A stretch of 64,000 nt of DNA from Marinobacter sp. HL-58 (GTDB taxonomy: Bacteria; Pseudomonadota; Gammaproteobacteria; Pseudomonadales; Oleiphilaceae). This document shows, one piece after another, positions 1-9,617 of this stretch. The DNA lies in the NCBI RefSeq assembly GCF_001314605.1, contig NZ_LIHP01000001.1:62001-126000 (forward strand), read 5' to 3'. Under the pieces are notes generated by a model. It searched no databases. It was not told the DNA's origin and was given only the letters and a program-made list of their open reading frames with translations. The stretch's first letter is position 1. Every line of letters starts with the position of its first letter. Made by a program: the position numbers and the translations under genes.

Positions 1-638
<638 letters not shown>

Positions 639-709
639 CCATTACCGCCTGTCACCCTGATGCCTCCGGGCCAGGATGATTCCGACGTTCTACCCGAGAG
701 GACCGATTC

Positions 710-1957
710 ATGAAGCGCCTGCTGACCTTTCTGGTTGTCCTGACCCTGCTTGGCTACCTGGCCTTCAAGGGAGCGGTCTGGTGGCTGGCGGACCAGAGGC
801 TTACCGAGGCCCGCAAGGCGGTGGAAGACATCGGCGTGATTGACCGGGGCGATATTCGTTCCGGTGTGGAGGGTCGGCTGACACTGGGTGATGGCAGTTA
901 CCAGGACTTCCGCCTGACCCAGCCCATGGAATTCGGCCGTCTGGTATTCAATGCCGGCTCACCCGTGGCATTGCTGACCGCACTGGTCAATCCCGCCGAC
1001 CTGCCCCCTGGCTGGTCCCTGCAGGCGGAAAATCTGCGCCTGATGCTGGATACCAACATGTTCCGGAACTGGGTGACCGCAGGCGCTGATATGACGCCAG
1101 CCCTGTTCTCCCCGGTTTGTGGCCCGGATCATCGGCAGCATCTGGGCAGCGGTGACCTGCTTCGGCTCGGGGTTTCCGGGATATCCGGCGAGGCCCTTGT
1201 TATCCAGCGCTCTGACGGACTGTACGCGGAACTGACCACCGTCAATGCCGGAAGCATTGAAGTGGACTGGCCGGGAGCGCGGCTGGACCCGCTTCAACTG
1301 CCCGGGCTGGCAGAGTCCACATCCTCGGCAATGACGGTAACACTTCGCGACGGTGGCCTGATGCGCCGGGTGGCGGCCTATTGTTCCCGGGAATCCGGAG
1401 TGGAAACCGAAGAATGGACCGGTATTGTAATGGAAGCCTTCAGCGATGGTCTCAGGGCCCGGGGTTTCAGCGCCAGCGATCAGTTGCTGGCACTCTACCG
1501 GCAGTGGCTGACCGAAGGTGGTGAGCTGACCCTTGAACTGGATCCGTCGGCCCCGGTGTGGGGTGTGCCCGTGAGGGATGGTGAAGAGAATGCCGATGCC
1601 AACCTGAATGTCCGCTATAACCACTCGCAGGTGCCTGGCGTCTATCTGGAAAGCGTAGAACCGGAGTTTCCGGAACAGCCGGAAGCCATGCTGGAGCCGG
1701 TTGTTCCCGATGCTGGTGGCAGCGGTGGTATTGTTGCCGGCTGGAATCCTGCTGAAACAGACGATGCCGAATCATGGATCGGACGAACGGTGAGAGTCAC
1801 CCTGGAGAATGGTAATGTGGTAGAGGGGCGCCTGGTCAGCGTGGACGAAAACCGGATGGAAGTCGCGCGGCTGATGGACGGCGGTGAAGTGGCGTACCCC
1901 ATTGCCATACGACTGGTTGCAACTTTTGAGGTCTGGCGTCGCGGCCAGGCCCGCTAG
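710..1957 (+). CDS. Membrane-anchored protein of unknown function between argB and argE
   Basis: I do not recognise this 415-residue protein. It begins with a short basic stretch and one hydrophobic segment (about residues 4-22), so it is probably anchored in the inner membrane with the rest in the periplasm. The middle has no motif I know. The last 55 residues (from about WIGRTVRVTLENG) look like a small Sm/SH3-like beta barrel, with alternating hydrophobic residues and a GRLVSVDENRMEV turn. A good ribosome site (GAGAGGA) lies 8 bases before the ATG. It lies 71 bases after argB and 26 before argE on the same strand, so co-transcription is likely, but a role in arginine synthesis does not follow. 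Confidence 0.75.
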   Translation: MKRLLTFLVVLTLLGYLAFKGAVWWLADQRLTEARKAVEDIGVIDRGDIRSGVEGRLTLGDGSYQDFRLTQPMEFGRLVFNAGSPVALLTALVNPADLPPGWSLQAENLRLMLDTNMFRNWVTAGADMTPALFSPVCGPDHRQHLGSGDLLRLGVSGISGEALVIQRSDGLYAELTTVNAGSIEVDWPGARLDPLQLPGLAESTSSAMTVTLRDGGLMRRVAAYCSRESGVETEEWTGIVMEAFSDGLRARGFSASDQLLALYRQWLTEGGELTLELDPSAPVWGVPVRDGEENADANLNVRYNHSQVPGVYLESVEPEFPEQPEAMLEPVVPDAGGSGGIVAGWNPAETDDAESWIGRTVRVTLENGNVVEGRLVSVDENRMEVARLMDGGEVAYPIAIRLVATFEVWRRGQAR

Positions 1958-1983
1958 CCCTGAGACAGGGCGGAGAGTTTTCT

Positions 1984-3144
1984 ATGTCCGGATCCACACA
2001 ACATCTTCCCGGCATCCGCGAGATGCTCACCAGGCTGATTTCCCAGCCTTCGATCAGCAGTGCCTCAGCCGAATGGGACTACAGCAACGAGCCCGTGGTT
2101 CGTACCCTGGCAGAATGGCTGGAGCCCATGGGTTTCCAGGTCGAATTGCTGGAAGTGCCGGGAATGCCCGGCAAGTACAACATGATTGCCACCCTGGGCA
2201 GCGGCCCGGGTGGGCTGGTGCTCTCGGGCCACACGGATACCGTGCCCTTTGATGACAAACGCTGGCAAAGTGACCCCTTCACCCTGACCGAGCGGGACGA
2301 CCGCTGGTATGGCCTGGGCACCTGCGACATGAAAGGCTTTTTCCCCCTGGCCATTGAAGCGGCCAGAGCCTTCGTGGGCAAAGACCTCAAGCAGCCGCTG
2401 ATTATCCTGGCCACCGCCGACGAGGAAAGCTCCATGAACGGCGCCCGGGCCCTGGCCGAAGCCGGCCGCCCAAAGGCCCGCTATGCAGTGATTGGTGAAC
2501 CCACCGGCCTGAAACCCGTGCGCATGCACAAGGGCATCATGATGGAGCGCCTGGTCTTCGAGGGCCAGTCTGGCCACTCCTCGGACCCTTCCCTGGGCCG
2601 CAACGCCATGGAAGGAATGCACGAAGCCCTGGGCGAACTGCTGGCCCTGCGTTCCGGCTGGCAGGCAAAGTACAGCAACCCCAACTTCAAGGTGCAGGTG
2701 CCCACCCTGAACCTGGGCTGCATCCACGGCGGTGACAACCCCAACCGCATCTGTGCCCGTTGCGAACTGCACTTCGACCTGCGGCCCTTGCCGGGAATGG
2801 ACATGGACGGCCTGCGCCAGGAGATACTCCACAAGCTGCAGCCACTGGCAAAAAGCCGGGAACTCAGGATGGAGTTTGAGCCCTTGTTTGATGGCGTTCC
2901 ACCGTTCGAAACTCCGGCTGATGCAGAATTGGTCCGTGCCTGCGAAAAACTGACGGGCCACACGGCAGAAGCGGTCGCTTTCGCGACTGAAGCACCCTGG
3001 TTGCAGAAACTGGGACTGGAGACGTTAGTGATGGGCCCCGGCCACATCGACCAGGCCCATCAACCCGACGAGTATCTTGAACTGTCCCAGTTGGACCCGG
3101 CGGTAAGAATCCTCAAGGGGTTAATCAAAGAGTTCTGCCTTTGA
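1984..3144 (+). CDS. argE: Acetylornithine deacetylase (M20 family)
   Basis: ArgE hydrolyses N2-acetylornithine to ornithine and acetate in arginine synthesis. The 386-residue length is normal. M20 di-zinc peptidase motifs are in place: SGHTDTVP with ligands His83 and Asp85, GTCDMKG with bridging Asp115, TADEESS with catalytic Glu147 and ligand Glu148, GEPTG with Glu172, and a C-terminal ligand region GHIDQAHQPDE. A GGAG ribosome site precedes the ATG. The gene sits between argB and argA on the same strand. Having both argE and a classical argA suggests the linear acetylated pathway, although argJ elsewhere cannot be excluded. ArgE-like dipeptidases exist, but the context favours acetylornithine deacetylase. 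Confidence 0.93.
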   Translation: MSGSTQHLPGIREMLTRLISQPSISSASAEWDYSNEPVVRTLAEWLEPMGFQVELLEVPGMPGKYNMIATLGSGPGGLVLSGHTDTVPFDDKRWQSDPFTLTERDDRWYGLGTCDMKGFFPLAIEAARAFVGKDLKQPLIILATADEESSMNGARALAEAGRPKARYAVIGEPTGLKPVRMHKGIMMERLVFEGQSGHSSDPSLGRNAMEGMHEALGELLALRSGWQAKYSNPNFKVQVPTLNLGCIHGGDNPNRICARCELHFDLRPLPGMDMDGLRQEILHKLQPLAKSRELRMEFEPLFDGVPPFETPADAELVRACEKLTGHTAEAVAFATEAPWLQKLGLETLVMGPGHIDQAHQPDEYLELSQLDPAVRILKGLIKEFCL

Positions 3145-3175
3145 TCTCCAGGAAGGCAATCCCAGGTTGGGACGA

Positions 3176-3286
3176 GGATATTGGCGGGAGACTCCCCCAA
3201 AACCGTGGAGCGCCAAGGATGGCGCGACCGAGCCCTACAGGGACGTATTCACGGGCGTGTTTTGGGGGAGTCTCCCGCCAATATCC
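3176..3286. repeat. Palindromic element A (conserved core, copy-specific arms), argE-argA gap
   Basis: Two 28-base arms (3176-3203 and 3259-3286) are exact reverse complements and flank a 55-base core. The core holds an inner hairpin, GCGCCA-AGGA-TGGCGC (3210-3225), and the conserved string CTACAGGGACGTATTCACG. The core is nearly identical to that of element C, while the distal arm sequence is unique to this copy. It lies in the untranslated leader of argA. No T-run follows the stem, so it is not a textbook intrinsic terminator. I cannot assign a named repeat family. Confidence 0.9.
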
Positions 3287-3324
3287 GGACTACTCCAGAA
3301 GCTGAAGACTCGCAGGAGACGAAC

Positions 3325-4635
3325 TTGAAATCGAACGAATGGTTGCATGGATTCCGCCACTCATCGCCCTATATCAACGCCCACCGCGGTCGTACGGTAG
3401 TGTTGACGATTGGAGGCGATGCCATTGCCCATGACAATCTGATAAACATCATCCATGACATAGCACTGCTCAGCAGCCTGGGCATCAGGCTGGTCGTGGC
3501 CTTTGGTGCCCGGCCCCAGATCCAGGCGCGGCTGGATCATGCCGGCGAGGAATCCAGTTTTCATCGGGGATTACGAGTAACGCCGGAACATCAGTTGCAG
3601 CCCGTGCTTGAAGCCATCGGTGGATTGCGGGCGTTCCTGGAAAGCCAGTTATCCATGGGCCTTGTCAATTCACCCATGCACAACGCCCGGATTCGTGTCA
3701 GCAGCGGCAATTATGTAACCGCGCGGCCGGTAGGCGTGCTGGATGGCATCGATTTCGGCCATACCGGCCGGGTGCGCCGGGTAGACGTGGCCGGCATCGA
3801 GAAGCTGCTGGAGCTGGGCCATATCGTGCTGTTGCCGCCGCTGGGTTATTCACCCACCGGGGATGCCTTCAACCTGTCCTACGAGGATGTGGGCAGCCAG
3901 GTGGCCGCTGCGTTGCAGGCCGAGAAACTGATCATGTTCACCGAGAACCGGGGGCTGCTGGATGAAGATGGCCAGCTGATGCGGGAACTGTCCGCGCGGC
4001 AGGCATCCGACCGGCTGTCCGCGGGCATGGTTCAGGGTCATGACGGGGATCTGCTGCGGGCGGCCTGTGATGCCTGTGTCAGGGGGGTACGCCGTGCCCA
4101 TATTATCAGCTACGCCGATGATGGGGCGTTGCTGGAAGAGCTCTTTACCCGTGATGGTTCCGGCACCCTGGTAAGCAGTGACAACTACGAGCAGGTTCGT
4201 CAGGCCAGGGTGGAAGATATCGGTGGCATACTGGAGCTGATTCAGCCCCTGGAGGAACAGGGCATCCTGATAAGGCGCTCGCGGGAAATGCTGGAAACCG
4301 AGATCGGGAGTTTCGTGGTGGCCGAGCGGGACGGCACGATTGTCGGATGCGCGGCTCTTTATCACTATCCCGATGAAAGTGCCGGTGAGCTGTCGTGCTT
4401 CGCGGTGGACCAGGCCTATCGCCGTGCTGGCCGCGGCGATGAGATTCTGGCGATGATTGAAAAACTGGCCAGGGGCCAGGGCATTCAGCGTCTGTTCGTC
4501 CTCACCACGCAGACCGAACACTGGTTCCGGGAGCGGGGCTTCCAGCCTTCTACCGTGCGGGAGTTACCCGGGCTCAAACTGGCGTCCTACAACACCCAGA
4601 GAAACTCAAAGGTCTTCGTCAAAGCGCTGTCCTAA
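3325..4635 (+). CDS. argA: Amino-acid N-acetyltransferase (N-acetylglutamate synthase)
   Basis: ArgA acetylates glutamate with acetyl-CoA, the first and usually arginine-inhibited step of arginine synthesis. I place the start at TTG 3325, because AGGAGA lies 5 bases before it and the resulting 436 residues match the roughly 440-residue family. The longer open frame back to 3181 runs through palindromic element A and is probably not translated. Residues about 1-290 form an amino acid kinase-like domain (TIGGDAIAHDN, VAFGARPQIQ, LPPLGYSPTGDAFNL). Residues about 293-436 form a GNAT acetyltransferase domain with the acetyl-CoA loop QAYRRAGRGDE. The 3' end overlaps the convergent peptidase gene by 30 bases. 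Confidence 0.93.
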   Translation: MKSNEWLHGFRHSSPYINAHRGRTVVLTIGGDAIAHDNLINIIHDIALLSSLGIRLVVAFGARPQIQARLDHAGEESSFHRGLRVTPEHQLQPVLEAIGGLRAFLESQLSMGLVNSPMHNARIRVSSGNYVTARPVGVLDGIDFGHTGRVRRVDVAGIEKLLELGHIVLLPPLGYSPTGDAFNLSYEDVGSQVAAALQAEKLIMFTENRGLLDEDGQLMRELSARQASDRLSAGMVQGHDGDLLRAACDACVRGVRRAHIISYADDGALLEELFTRDGSGTLVSSDNYEQVRQARVEDIGGILELIQPLEEQGILIRRSREMLETEIGSFVVAERDGTIVGCAALYHYPDESAGELSCFAVDQAYRRAGRGDEILAMIEKLARGQGIQRLFVLTTQTEHWFRERGFQPSTVRELPGLKLASYNTQRNSKVFVKALS

Positions 4636-5676
4636 TTCCGCCAGGGTCCGTCGGCGGGATTCCTCCGGCTGCTCTGAAAGCGCTTCCACCGCCTTGTAGA
4701 AGGCCGAGAAATCATTGTCGCTCTCCCGGATCAACTGGCGGAAGGCCGGCACATGTTGGTTGTACTGACTGAACAGGGCCAGGTTGGCGTTGTTGAGATT
4801 CCCGGGGTCTTCGCCGAAAGGCCCCGCCTGCTCCCAGTCTTCTGACAGGGTGCGATAGTCGTCCTCAAGCTGCCGGAATACCCTGCTCTTGCGCTGCCGG
4901 AGTTCAGAGGCTGGCAGGGTGTCCTGTTGCTCGTAGAGCGCTTCCAGTTGTTTCGACGCCGTTTCCACCAGGGCCAGCGTCTGGTTGCGTTGACGCAGCC
5001 GCGCCAGGGCCCTGTGGAATCCTTCCCGGTCACCCCGCTGTTTCAGCCACAAACGCAGCCCCTCCAGTTCCACAGCGGTTGCAAAGCTCTCGTTGAAGGC
5101 CGTATCGTCGTTGATATAAACCACCCGATGCGCCAGTTCATGGAACATCAGGGCAACCATGCGGTTGTCGGAGAGTGAAGTGAAACCGGTATGCAGTGGG
5201 TCGTCGAACCAGCCCAGGGTGGAGTAGGCAGTGACGCCGCCGATGAAGGTATCGTAGCCGTTGTCGATAAATGACTGCTCTTCCTTGCGGGCTTTTTCGA
5301 GCTGGTAGTAACCCCGGTAGGACTGGCAGCCAATCACCGGGTAGCACCATCGGTGCGCCTGGAGAGAAAATTCCGGTACCGCCACCAGATTGACCACAAC
5401 CCAGGGGCGGCCGAGTTCGGCATAGCTGGAAAAGGCTTCACCTACCGGCAGCGCCAGGCGGTCAGCGGCAAACTCGCGGGCATCATTCGCAACGCTGAGC
5501 TTCTGCTGGAGCCGGGAGGGGGTTGACGGGGCATTCAGCAATTCAGTGACCGGTTGGGTGGACATCATCAGCGACAGATGACCACTGACTGCCTGGCTGT
5601 AATAGCCTAATGTCGTACACCCGGAAAGTGTCGTTATCAGTAGCATAACGAGATAGATCTGACTAAGCTGTGTCAT
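4606..5676 (-). CDS. Predicted lipoprotein aminopeptidase (zinc metallopeptidase)
   Basis: This 356-residue protein has a lipoprotein signal peptide with lipobox LSGC (Cys20), so the mature protein should be lipid-anchored and face the periplasm. A zincin motif HELAH lies at residues 179-183, followed by NESFATAVELEG, where Glu206 could be the third zinc ligand. The layout fits the putative aminopeptidase family Pfam PF10023, as I recall it. Substrate is unknown. It converges with argA and overlaps its last 30 bases, so no terminator fits between them. It is divergent from the PilZ/GGDEF-like gene across 161 bases. Confidence 0.75.
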   Translation of the reverse strand: MTQLSQIYLVMLLITTLSGCTTLGYYSQAVSGHLSLMMSTQPVTELLNAPSTPSRLQQKLSVANDAREFAADRLALPVGEAFSSYAELGRPWVVVNLVAVPEFSLQAHRWCYPVIGCQSYRGYYQLEKARKEEQSFIDNGYDTFIGGVTAYSTLGWFDDPLHTGFTSLSDNRMVALMFHELAHRVVYINDDTAFNESFATAVELEGLRLWLKQRGDREGFHRALARLRQRNQTLALVETASKQLEALYEQQDTLPASELRQRKSRVFRQLEDDYRTLSEDWEQAGPFGEDPGNLNNANLALFSQYNQHVPAFRQLIRESDNDFSAFYKAVEALSEQPEESRRRTLAELGQRFDEDL

Positions 5677-5837
5677 GGTTCACGCTGTTATTCTGTTGCT
5701 GACTGGCATGTCGGTCAGGGTTTATATTACAGCTATGTTCCCCCAAGTAGCAGGCAGCGGTCGCTGCCTTTCAGGGATACCGGCCGGTGACCGGAAAAGA
5801 ACCGGGCCACCAGGCTTTGCCAGATATCAGGTAGTTC

Positions 5838-8800
5838 ATGGATCCGAAAGAACGTCGTTCGAGCCCCCGCCAACCTATCAAACTTGCCGCCCAGCTGGAT
5901 GTTGGCACTGGTGAAAACCTGCCATGCCAGATTGCGGATTTCTGCGCGGAAGGCCTGTTTGTCCGGTATTCCGGGGAAACCTCGAAAAAACTGGACCAGG
6001 TGCTGGCGCGGGGTACCCCGGAACTGGTGATCCGTTTCCGCAGTCCCGATGGGCGAAAACGCCATGAACTGCATGTGGATGTGATGCGCCGGATTGACGG
6101 TGCCATGGGTGTTGCCTTCACCCGATCCAATCCGGAAGCCGTCAACGCCATGCTGGAGCAGTGTGGGGCCAACCGTAACCAGGACCGGGCCTCATTACGC
6201 GCACCCAGTGACAAGGTCCAATTTGTCCTGCACCAGTCGGCAAAAGCGGTGATCCAGTACATTGAACCGCTGATGGATGCGTGCTTCGTAAAGATGATTA
6301 CCGCCCTGCGTGAATCAGCCCAGAGAGCGGGCAATGATCAGCAGGCAAATGAATTCATGGATGCCTCGGGCCAGCTTCAGGCTCGCCAGAGGATTGTCTG
6401 GCACCAGATGGCCAGAAGCCTGGAGTCACCCCTGAAACCGGCCCCCAAAGGCGCACCGGGGGCGGAACTGTCGGTGGTGGACAAGGGCGAGTTTGAAGAC
6501 TGGCTGACAATCCGGGTAATGGTTACCAAGGCGGATACCCAGTATCGGGGAGATCTGCTTCAGCTCAAGCTCCGCCTCGACAAACTGGGCATTGCCAACT
6601 CCACCGGTCATCACAACCCACTGGGGCCTTCGCTGATCTGTGAATCCTTCCATTCCGGCCTGAGCCTGCTCAAGGCAGACCGGGAAGTGGAGAAGGTGTG
6701 CCTGAAGGTGTTTGAAAAGTCGGTACTGATGAACCTGGGCCCGCTGTACCGGGAGTTGAACAGTATCCTGATTCGCCATGGCGTCCTGCCGGATCTGGAC
6801 CTGAGCAAGTATCTGAGCGAGCAGGTGCCCGCCGACAGCGGCAAAAGGAGTAAGGAATCGCCGGTGGCACCCATCAGGCCCGAGGTAACGGCCCGGGAGG
6901 CGGACGCGCCTGCCGGCGAGGCGCCGGCTTCGGAACCCAGGACCGCCCGCTACCCGGGCTGGAAATCCGCTTCTGAGTTCCGTGGCTATGCCGCGGCTGC
7001 ACAAACTGCCTTCGCCACCGTCAAGAATCTGCTGGGCACCTTGACGGCAAGCCGTCTGGCTCGCGGTGATATGGAACCGGTGGAATTTTCACCCGGTGCC
7101 AGAGAACTGTCTGCCGGGGAATTGCAGAAACAACTCCATGAACTTCAGCTACAGGCCGCGACTGCCAGCCCGGATCAGCCATCCCTTCGGGAGCGCGTGG
7201 TGGAGCGGGTGAAGGAAAGCGGCGAACACGCCCTGGGTGCAGAGGAACAAAGTACGCTGGATGTGGTGGACCGATTTTTCAGCAGCGTGGTGGAAAGCCC
7301 GAAACTCAGCGAGTATGCCCAGGCCCGGATGCGCCAGCTGGAAGTGCCGGTGCTGAAAGTGGTCATGCGGGATCCGGCGTTTTTCGACGATCAGGACAGC
7401 CCCGTGCGCGGTGTCATGAACCGGCTGGCCCAGCTGGGCGTAAAGGGTGGGCGCGTCAATCCGGTCGTGCAGCGGCGGATCGACGAGCTGGTTCAGCGAA
7501 TTGCCACCGATTTCGAGCAGGATACCGGTGTATTCGAGAGCGCCGTGCAGGAACTGGATGCGCTGATTGATCGCCAGAACCTGGTGTACCGGCGTAATGT
7601 GGAACGGGTGACAGCCGCCGCCGAGGGTGCCCAGAAGGTATCGGAATCCAAGAAGGCGGTGGCGGCCGTTCTGGAGCAGAAACTGGCCGGGCGGAAAGTG
7701 CCAAAGGCGGTTGTCAGCCTGCTGGACGGTGGCTGGCGTGATTTGCTCTCGCTCACCTGGATCCGCCAGGGCGAGGACAGTCCGCTGTGGCAGGATTACC
7801 TCTCCGTCATCGATTCGCTGATGACGTTTGCAGATGATCCCCAGAATACCATCAACCTGCCGGAGTTGTTGCGGGTGATCCAGGACGGCCTGGCCTCCAT
7901 TTCCAGCAACCACATGCCATCTTCCCAGATTCGTGACGAGCTGAAGCAGTTTCTGGTGCGTCGGCCCGATAGTCCTCCGGATATGGTCGAAATTCCACCG
8001 GCGAAAAGTGAGGACGACAAGAAGCAGGCCCTGTCAGAGCGGGAGCAGCGCAGCCTGCAGCGCTGGATCAACCGTGCCCAGCAGTTACGCACCGGTGACT
8101 GGCTCCGGGATCAGGAAAAACCCGACGAGCCCCAGTATATACGCCTGGTCTGGGTGGCCCGGGGCTTCAGCCGGTTTGTGTTTGTCAATCACCAGGGTAT
8201 GCGGGTTGTGGAACTGGATCTGGAAGCGCTGGCCCAGCAGATGCGCAAAGGCATTATCGTGCCGGATAGCCAGTATGAGCGGCCGCTGGTGGATGAGAGC
8301 ATCGACCGGATGGTGCGTAAGGTCTACGATCAGCTTTCCTGGGCCTCTACCCATGATGAGCTGACGGGGCTGCTCGGGCGCCGGGAGTTCGAGCGCATGC
8401 TGGAGCAGCAGCTGGCCCGGCGTGAGGATGAGCGCGCGCTTGTCCGGCTGGACCTGCGGCAGTTCCGGTTGCTCAATGATACGGCCGGGTATCAGGCGGG
8501 GGACGAAGCGTTGCGGATGGTGGCCGATGTACTCCGCAGCCACGTGGGTGACGGCATGCCATTGGCGCGGCTCTCGGGTAACGAATTCGCCCTGATGCTG
8601 CCGGCGGAAAGTGCACTGGCAGCGGCCCGGGAAATCGTGTCGGCGATCGAAGCCATGGAATTCAACTTTAACTCTGGGAGTTATAAGCTTTCGGCCAGTG
8701 CCGGGCTGGCACAGGAAATGCCCGCGCTGGCCAACGCCGAGCGTTGGCTGAAAGCGGCGGAAGAAGCCATGAAAGCGGCGAAGAAACGCGGCCATGGCAA

Positions 8801-9599
8801 GGTCATTGAATATTCCCTCGACGCCCACGACCACGCCCGCCAGGAGCAGATTGCCGCCAAGGTGGCCAATCTCGGGGATCTCAATGAAGAGCGTATGCTG
8901 CTGCGGTGCCAGAAGATTATCCCGTTGCATCCCCACACCACCATGGCGCCCCAGTACGAGATCCTCATCAGCATGTATGACGACGCCGGTAACCTGATTA
9001 CCGGCAAGGATTTTGTCCGTATGGCCGAGCGCTACGACCGCATGCAGGCGGTTGATCGCTGGGTCGTGGGGCAGATGCTTGACTGGTTGCGGGACAAGGC
9101 GCCCGACCCGGAGCATATGGGGGGTATCTGTATCAACCTGTCCGGGCACTCGCTGAACGATCAGCTGTTGATGGAATTCATCTACGACAAGCTGAGCCAG
9201 AAAGACGCTCCCATAGAGAGAATCTGGTTCGAGATTACCGAGGCCTCCGCCATCAACGACATCCAGGGAATTTCAGAGTTTATCGACGAGATGAAAGAGC
9301 TGGGTTGCCGGTTCTGTCTGGGTGATTTCGGCAGTGGCCCGACATCGTTCCAGTTCATGCGTAGCCTTCCGGTGGACCTGATCAAGCTGGACAGCGCTTT
9401 CACCAATCAGCTGGACACCAGTGAAACAGACCAGGCAATGGTGAAGTCAATGGTGGACATGGCCCATTACATGAAACGGGAAGTGATTGCCTCACAGGTT
9501 GAAACCCGCGGGGTTCTCGATATGCTGACCAGTCTGGGTGTGGATTACGCTCAGGGGTTCATCATCGAAAAGCCGCGGCTGCTTACCAGCCTGGACTGA
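5838..9599 (+). CDS. PilZ / DUF1631-like protein with degenerate GGDEF and EAL domains
   Basis: This is a very large (1253-residue) probable c-di-GMP effector. Residues about 1-110 form a PilZ domain, with RSSPR matching RxxxR and DFCAEG close to the D/NxSxxG motif. A long helical middle (about 130-800) resembles DUF1631 proteins to me, with moderate certainty. A GGDEF-type domain follows (THDELTGLLGRREFE near 838), but its signature is SGNEF (near 914), so cyclase activity is unlikely. The final EAL-type domain lacks the EAL triad (EIL near 1040) and has GDFG instead of DDFG (near 1161), so phosphodiesterase activity is also doubtful. It retains ITEAS and VDLIKLD. No membrane segment is seen. 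prkB follows by 18 bases on the same strand. Confidence 0.8.
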   Translation: MDPKERRSSPRQPIKLAAQLDVGTGENLPCQIADFCAEGLFVRYSGETSKKLDQVLARGTPELVIRFRSPDGRKRHELHVDVMRRIDGAMGVAFTRSNPEAVNAMLEQCGANRNQDRASLRAPSDKVQFVLHQSAKAVIQYIEPLMDACFVKMITALRESAQRAGNDQQANEFMDASGQLQARQRIVWHQMARSLESPLKPAPKGAPGAELSVVDKGEFEDWLTIRVMVTKADTQYRGDLLQLKLRLDKLGIANSTGHHNPLGPSLICESFHSGLSLLKADREVEKVCLKVFEKSVLMNLGPLYRELNSILIRHGVLPDLDLSKYLSEQVPADSGKRSKESPVAPIRPEVTAREADAPAGEAPASEPRTARYPGWKSASEFRGYAAAAQTAFATVKNLLGTLTASRLARGDMEPVEFSPGARELSAGELQKQLHELQLQAATASPDQPSLRERVVERVKESGEHALGAEEQSTLDVVDRFFSSVVESPKLSEYAQARMRQLEVPVLKVVMRDPAFFDDQDSPVRGVMNRLAQLGVKGGRVNPVVQRRIDELVQRIATDFEQDTGVFESAVQELDALIDRQNLVYRRNVERVTAAAEGAQKVSESKKAVAAVLEQKLAGRKVPKAVVSLLDGGWRDLLSLTWIRQGEDSPLWQDYLSVIDSLMTFADDPQNTINLPELLRVIQDGLASISSNHMPSSQIRDELKQFLVRRPDSPPDMVEIPPAKSEDDKKQALSEREQRSLQRWINRAQQLRTGDWLRDQEKPDEPQYIRLVWVARGFSRFVFVNHQGMRVVELDLEALAQQMRKGIIVPDSQYERPLVDESIDRMVRKVYDQLSWASTHDELTGLLGRREFERMLEQQLARREDERALVRLDLRQFRLLNDTAGYQAGDEALRMVADVLRSHVGDGMPLARLSGNEFALMLPAESALAAAREIVSAIEAMEFNFNSGSYKLSASAGLAQEMPALANAERWLKAAEEAMKAAKKRGHGKVIEYSLDAHDHARQEQIAAKVANLGDLNEERMLLRCQKIIPLHPHTTMAPQYEILISMYDDAGNLITGKDFVRMAERYDRMQAVDRWVVGQMLDWLRDKAPDPEHMGGICINLSGHSLNDQLLMEFIYDKLSQKDAPIERIWFEITEASAINDIQGISEFIDEMKELGCRFCLGDFGSGPTSFQFMRSLPVDLIKLDSAFTNQLDTSETDQAMVKSMVDMAHYMKREVIASQVETRGVLDMLTSLGVDYAQGFIIEKPRLLTSLD

Positions 9600-9617
9600 C
9601 TTTCCGGATCAACAGTT

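Noticed and set aside
3181..3324. N-terminal extension of argA through palindrome A
   Set aside because: The extension is made of repeat sequence, while TTG 3325 has a good AGGAGA site and gives the family length.
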